Of a DNA stretch of 64,000 bases, positions 60,991 through 64,000 are shown in pieces. Under the pieces are notes generated by a model that saw nothing but the letters and a program-made list of their open reading frames with translations, had not been told where the DNA came from and did no database searches. Each line of letters begins with the position of its first letter. The stretch's first letter is position 1. Origin of the DNA: an uncultured Lachnospiraceae bacterium. GTDB lineage: Bacteria; Bacillota; Clostridia; Lachnospirales; Lachnospiraceae. The stretch covers positions 17,788-81,787 of the forward strand of contig CANQGL010000001.1 in the NCBI GenBank assembly GCA_947623185.1. Reading direction: 5' to 3'. The translations under genes were made by a program, and so were the position numbers.

Positions 60991-63000
60991 ATGGACAGGA
61001 TCTTGATCGAGGATATCGCGCGCATCCGCTGCGCCGGAAAGGTCCGGATGAGCCCGGACGGCGCTTACGCCGCTTTCGTGGTGGAAGAACCGGATCATGA
61101 GAAAAACGATTATACGGACAACATCTGGCTTGCGGACCCGAAGACCGGAAGCTGCGGCCCGCTTACGTTTTCGGGGAAGGACGGAAACTTTATATGGGAC
61201 GACGGGAGAACGCTCCTGATCCCCACCGTGCGGACGCCGGAGGACAAACCGGAGGAGCCGGAGGAAAAAACGGTGTTCTACCGCCTGCCGGTCTGCGGCG
61301 GCGAGGCGCGGAAGGCGTTTTCGGTCCCCGCGAACGTGACCGGGATCGAAAAGATCGAAGACGGCCTTTACTGCATGGCGGTCCTCACGGATCGTTACCG
61401 CCCGGATCCGAAGACCGCAAAAAAGGAGATCTGCCTGGAAGAACAGGATTATCATGTGTTCGAGGAGCTGCCGATCTGGGGCAACGGCAGGGGGTTCGTC
61501 GCGGGCAAGCGCACGGCGCTGTTTCTGTATGACGAGGCCGCCGGGAGCCTGACCCGACTGACCGGAGCGGACACGGACGTATCCGGGTTCTATGTGAGCG
61601 GCCGCGAGATCCTCTGGATCGCAAAGACCTGGAACGGCGTGATCCCGGTCTGCAGCGAGGCGGCTGTCTATGACCTGGATACGGGAAACACCGAATGTGT
61701 GGTGGAAGCCGGGAAGATGAAGATCTCTCACGCGGCGTTCTGCGGCGGCGGGATCGTCCTGACCGCCACGGACATGGAACCGTGGGGGACCGGCCAGCTC
61801 TGCGATTTTTACCGCTACGACCGAAAGACGCGCACGCTCGCGAAGGTCTGCGGACATCAGGATCTTCACATCGGGAACGATCTGCTGCTCGATACGCAGG
61901 CGATCGGCGGGAGCGAATGGAGAGCGGTCGGCGAGGACGTTTACTTTACCGGCCAGAGCAGGTTCAGCAGCGATCTGTACCGGCTGACCGCAGACGGCAG
62001 GATCGAGAAGGCGCTCGATTTTGCGGGCGGATGCATCAGCTGTTTCGACACCGACGGAAAGACGGTGTACTTTGTCGGAAGCGCTCCGGATTCCTGCGGG
62101 GATCTGTACCGCGCCGCTCTGGGTGAGCATGAAAACGCCCCGGAGGCCCCCTGCCGCCTTACCGATTTAAACGATGAGCTCCTGGCCGGGAAATACACGG
62201 CGAAGGCGGAATACCTGTCGTTTACGGACAGCGACGGTTATTCGATCGACGGCTGGGTGCTGAGACCGATCGACTACGATCCCCAGAAGAAATATCCGGC
62301 GGTCCTTGAGATCCACGGGGGACCGCGGTGCGCCTACGGGGCCGTTTTCTTCCACGAGATGCAGGTCCTTGCGTCCATGGGTTATTTTGTGTTCTACTGC
62401 AACCCGAGAGGGAGCGAGGGATACGGCGAGGAGTTCGCGGACCTGCGCGGAAAGTACGGCACGATCGACTATAAGGATCTGATGGAATTCACCGATCATG
62501 TGCTGGCGCGGATCCCGCAGATCGATCCGGCCCGCATCGGCGCGGCCGGCGGTTCCTACGGTGGCTTCATGTGCAACTGGATCGAGGGCCATACGGACCG
62601 CTTCGCGGCCATCGCCTCCCAGCGCTCGGTATCGAACTGGGTCGCGGACTTCGGCGCGAGCGAGATCGGCGTCACCTTCGACCGGAACGAGATGGGGGCC
62701 ACGCCGTGGAACGGCATGGAAAAGATGTGGGAACAGTCCCCCTTAAAATATGCCTGCAACGCGAAAACGCCGATCCTGTTTATCCACTCCCTGTGCGATT
62801 ACAACTGCACGATCGACCAGGGCGTCGAGATGTTCGCGGCGATGAAATACTTCGGGGTCCCGTCCCGCATGTGCGTGTTCGAGGGCGAGAATCACGAACT
62901 TTCCAGAAGCGGGAAACCGAAACACCGGATCCGCCGCCTGCGCGAGATCACGGACTGGTTCGAACGATATGTAAAAGAAGGAGGACGGGCAGATGGCTAA
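60991..63000 (+). CDS. S9-family peptidase (acylaminoacyl/prolyl oligopeptidase type)
   Basis: 669 residues: an N-terminal beta-propeller (about 20-400) and a C-terminal alpha/beta hydrolase. The triad is visible: S522 in AAGGSYGGFM, D603 in SLCDYNC and H635 in GENHELS. PAVLEIHGGPR near residue 437 forms the oxyanion region. No signal peptide is seen, so it probably trims imported peptides in the cytoplasm, in line with its place between a peptide-binding protein and a permease. AAGGAAG lies 7 bases before the ATG. It overlaps the permease gene by 8 bases. Confidence 0.93.
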   Translation: MDRILIEDIARIRCAGKVRMSPDGAYAAFVVEEPDHEKNDYTDNIWLADPKTGSCGPLTFSGKDGNFIWDDGRTLLIPTVRTPEDKPEEPEEKTVFYRLPVCGGEARKAFSVPANVTGIEKIEDGLYCMAVLTDRYRPDPKTAKKEICLEEQDYHVFEELPIWGNGRGFVAGKRTALFLYDEAAGSLTRLTGADTDVSGFYVSGREILWIAKTWNGVIPVCSEAAVYDLDTGNTECVVEAGKMKISHAAFCGGGIVLTATDMEPWGTGQLCDFYRYDRKTRTLAKVCGHQDLHIGNDLLLDTQAIGGSEWRAVGEDVYFTGQSRFSSDLYRLTADGRIEKALDFAGGCISCFDTDGKTVYFVGSAPDSCGDLYRAALGEHENAPEAPCRLTDLNDELLAGKYTAKAEYLSFTDSDGYSIDGWVLRPIDYDPQKKYPAVLEIHGGPRCAYGAVFFHEMQVLASMGYFVFYCNPRGSEGYGEEFADLRGKYGTIDYKDLMEFTDHVLARIPQIDPARIGAAGGSYGGFMCNWIEGHTDRFAAIASQRSVSNWVADFGASEIGVTFDRNEMGATPWNGMEKMWEQSPLKYACNAKTPILFIHSLCDYNCTIDQGVEMFAAMKYFGVPSRMCVFEGENHELSRSGKPKHRIRRLREITDWFERYVKEGGRADG

Positions 63001-63913
63001 ATACCTGGTTAAACGGATCATCCTCGGCGTGGTCACGCTGTTTACGCTGGCGACGATCACCTTTTTCCTCATGCACATGATCCCCGGCTCGCCGTTTGCC
63101 GGAGAGACCAGCAAGCTTCCGGCCGCGGTCAAACAGATCCTGATCGAGAAATACGATCTCGACAAGCCGCTCCTGGTCCAGTACGGAAAATACTTAAAGA
63201 ACGCGGCGACCGGCGACTTCGGCACGTCGCTCAACCGCAAGGGGATGGCCGTCATGGACATCATCGGAAAGGGCCTTCCCTATACGGCCTCGCTCGGCGC
63301 GGTGGCCTTCTGCGTGGCGATCGTCGTCGGGATCTTCCTCGGGACGGTCTCGGCGTTTACCAAAAAACAGTGGGTGAACAGCATCGTGGCCTTTATCGCC
63401 ACGATCGGCGTCAGCGTGCCGAGCTTTCTGATGGCGCTGCTGTTCATGCTGCTGTTCGGCGTGATCCTGCACGCGCTGCCGCTGATCGGCCTGACCTCGT
63501 GGAAGCACTACATCATGCCCTCGGTCGCGCTCGCGCTGGCTCCGATCGCGATGATCTCCCGTCTGACCCGCTCAAGCCTCAGGGAGGTCATGCGCCAGGA
63601 CTACATGGTACTGGCGAAGAGCAAAGGCACCTCGCGCATCAGAGTCATCGTGCGCCACGCCTTAAAGAACGCGATGATCCCGGTCATCACTTACGCGGGC
63701 CCGCTCCTGGCGACGCTCCTGACCGGTTCCTTCGTTGTTGAAACGATGTTTTCGATCCCCGGGATCGGCTCGGAGTTCGTCTCCAGCGTCTCCAACCGTG
63801 ATTATACGCTGATCATGGCCTTAACGATCCTGTACGGTTCATTTATCATTATCGCCAATATCGTGACCGACATCATCATTGCCATCGTCGATCCGAGAGT
63901 GCGGCTGAAATAG
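62993..63913 (+). CDS. OppB/DppB-type peptide ABC transporter permease
   Basis: 306 residues, six membrane segments. The start YLVKRIILGVVTLFTLATITFF and MHMIPGSPF are typical of DppB/OppB; the EAA loop appears as REVMRQDYMVLAKSKGTSRIRVIVRHALKNA near residue 200. It forms half of the membrane channel. The second permease (OppC/DppC) and ATPases would be expected next, but the 87 bases left in the window do not begin an oppC gene in the usual way. Confidence 0.93.
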   Translation: MAKYLVKRIILGVVTLFTLATITFFLMHMIPGSPFAGETSKLPAAVKQILIEKYDLDKPLLVQYGKYLKNAATGDFGTSLNRKGMAVMDIIGKGLPYTASLGAVAFCVAIVVGIFLGTVSAFTKKQWVNSIVAFIATIGVSVPSFLMALLFMLLFGVILHALPLIGLTSWKHYIMPSVALALAPIAMISRLTRSSLREVMRQDYMVLAKSKGTSRIRVIVRHALKNAMIPVITYAGPLLATLLTGSFVVETMFSIPGIGSEFVSSVSNRDYTLIMALTILYGSFIIIANIVTDIIIAIVDPRVRLK

Positions 63914-64000
63914 GGGGTGTCGAGGTCGTAGTTGATGATGAGGTCGCCCTCGCCGCTGAGGCCCTCCTCGTCAAAGACGGCTATCTTCTGGCTCACGGCG
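63914..64000. other. Window end, unassigned
   Basis: 87 bases. No + strand gene start is seen after the permease stop. A - strand frame is open through this stretch (SQKIAVFDEEGLSGEGDL) and on into the permease gene, but no family is recognised, so it cannot be called. Confidence 0.3.

Noticed and set aside
52864-63741. Many long open frames antisense to the transporter, feoB, lipoprotein and peptidase genes
   Set aside because: They arise from GC-rich codon use; their translations are low-complexity, rich in Arg and Asp, and match nothing.

Overview
The window looks like the chromosome of a strictly anaerobic Clostridia member, probably Lachnospiraceae. This is inferred from the Gram-positive style ribosome binding sites, a LoaP antiterminator heading a polysaccharide operon, a FeoB-associated Cys-rich protein in the iron operon, a rubredoxin plus flavodiiron protein pair, and a glycyl radical enzyme. 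No rRNA, tRNA or CRISPR array was seen.

Positions 1-43,563 are dominated by one very long capsule/exopolysaccharide locus, all on the + strand apart from insertion sequences. It opens with a promoter, a structured leader, the antiterminator loaP and a terminator that overlaps the loaP stop codon, followed by a Wzz-like protein, a Wzy-like polymerase and a priming sugar transferase (GC-balanced DNA). From about 6.19 to 33.85 kb the DNA turns strongly AT-rich. This inner block holds a TagA/WecG-type transferase, an FKP-like kinase/guanylyltransferase with a KpsF-type isomerase and a HAD phosphatase (possible GDP-D-arabinose route), a TagF-like polyol-phosphate transferase with an epimerase, a TarI-like cytidylyltransferase and a TarJ-like dehydrogenase (possible CDP-pentitol route), a second Wzy, an IS110 element, and a second sugar module. 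That module contains a GT2, a SDR epimerase, a nucleotidyltransferase, a membrane-domain/kinase fusion, a HAD phosphatase, GtrA, a glycyl radical enzyme, a Wzx flippase and a glycyl radical activase. An eroded IS256 copy (34.2-35.0 kb) marks the right border. After it come a second Wzx, two acyltransferase genes each broken at a G run, a second priming sugar transferase, two GT2 enzymes and a B12-binding radical SAM protein. The locus therefore carries two flippases, two polymerases and two priming enzymes and looks like one capsule cluster placed inside another.

From 43.6 to 51.6 kb is an accessory stretch: a nuclease fragment, two related AAA-like/PD-(D/E)XK proteins (one with an N-terminal helix-turn-helix and a promoter covered by repeated sites), an AEC transporter, and an ATPase plus RloB-like pair that may be a defence system. 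From 51.6 kb the content is housekeeping: a GreA-family factor, a 2-hydroxycarboxylate transporter, then on the - strand a flavodoxin-like protein, rubredoxin and flavodiiron protein facing a Fur-box-preceded feo operon. The window ends in a peptide-uptake unit (solute-binding lipoprotein, S9 peptidase, OppB/DppB permease).

The most unusual item is the glycyl radical enzyme and activase embedded in capsule genes. Also notable are a poly-G acyltransferase that could be phase variable, a candidate IS110 bridge RNA, and the LoaP terminator arrangement.
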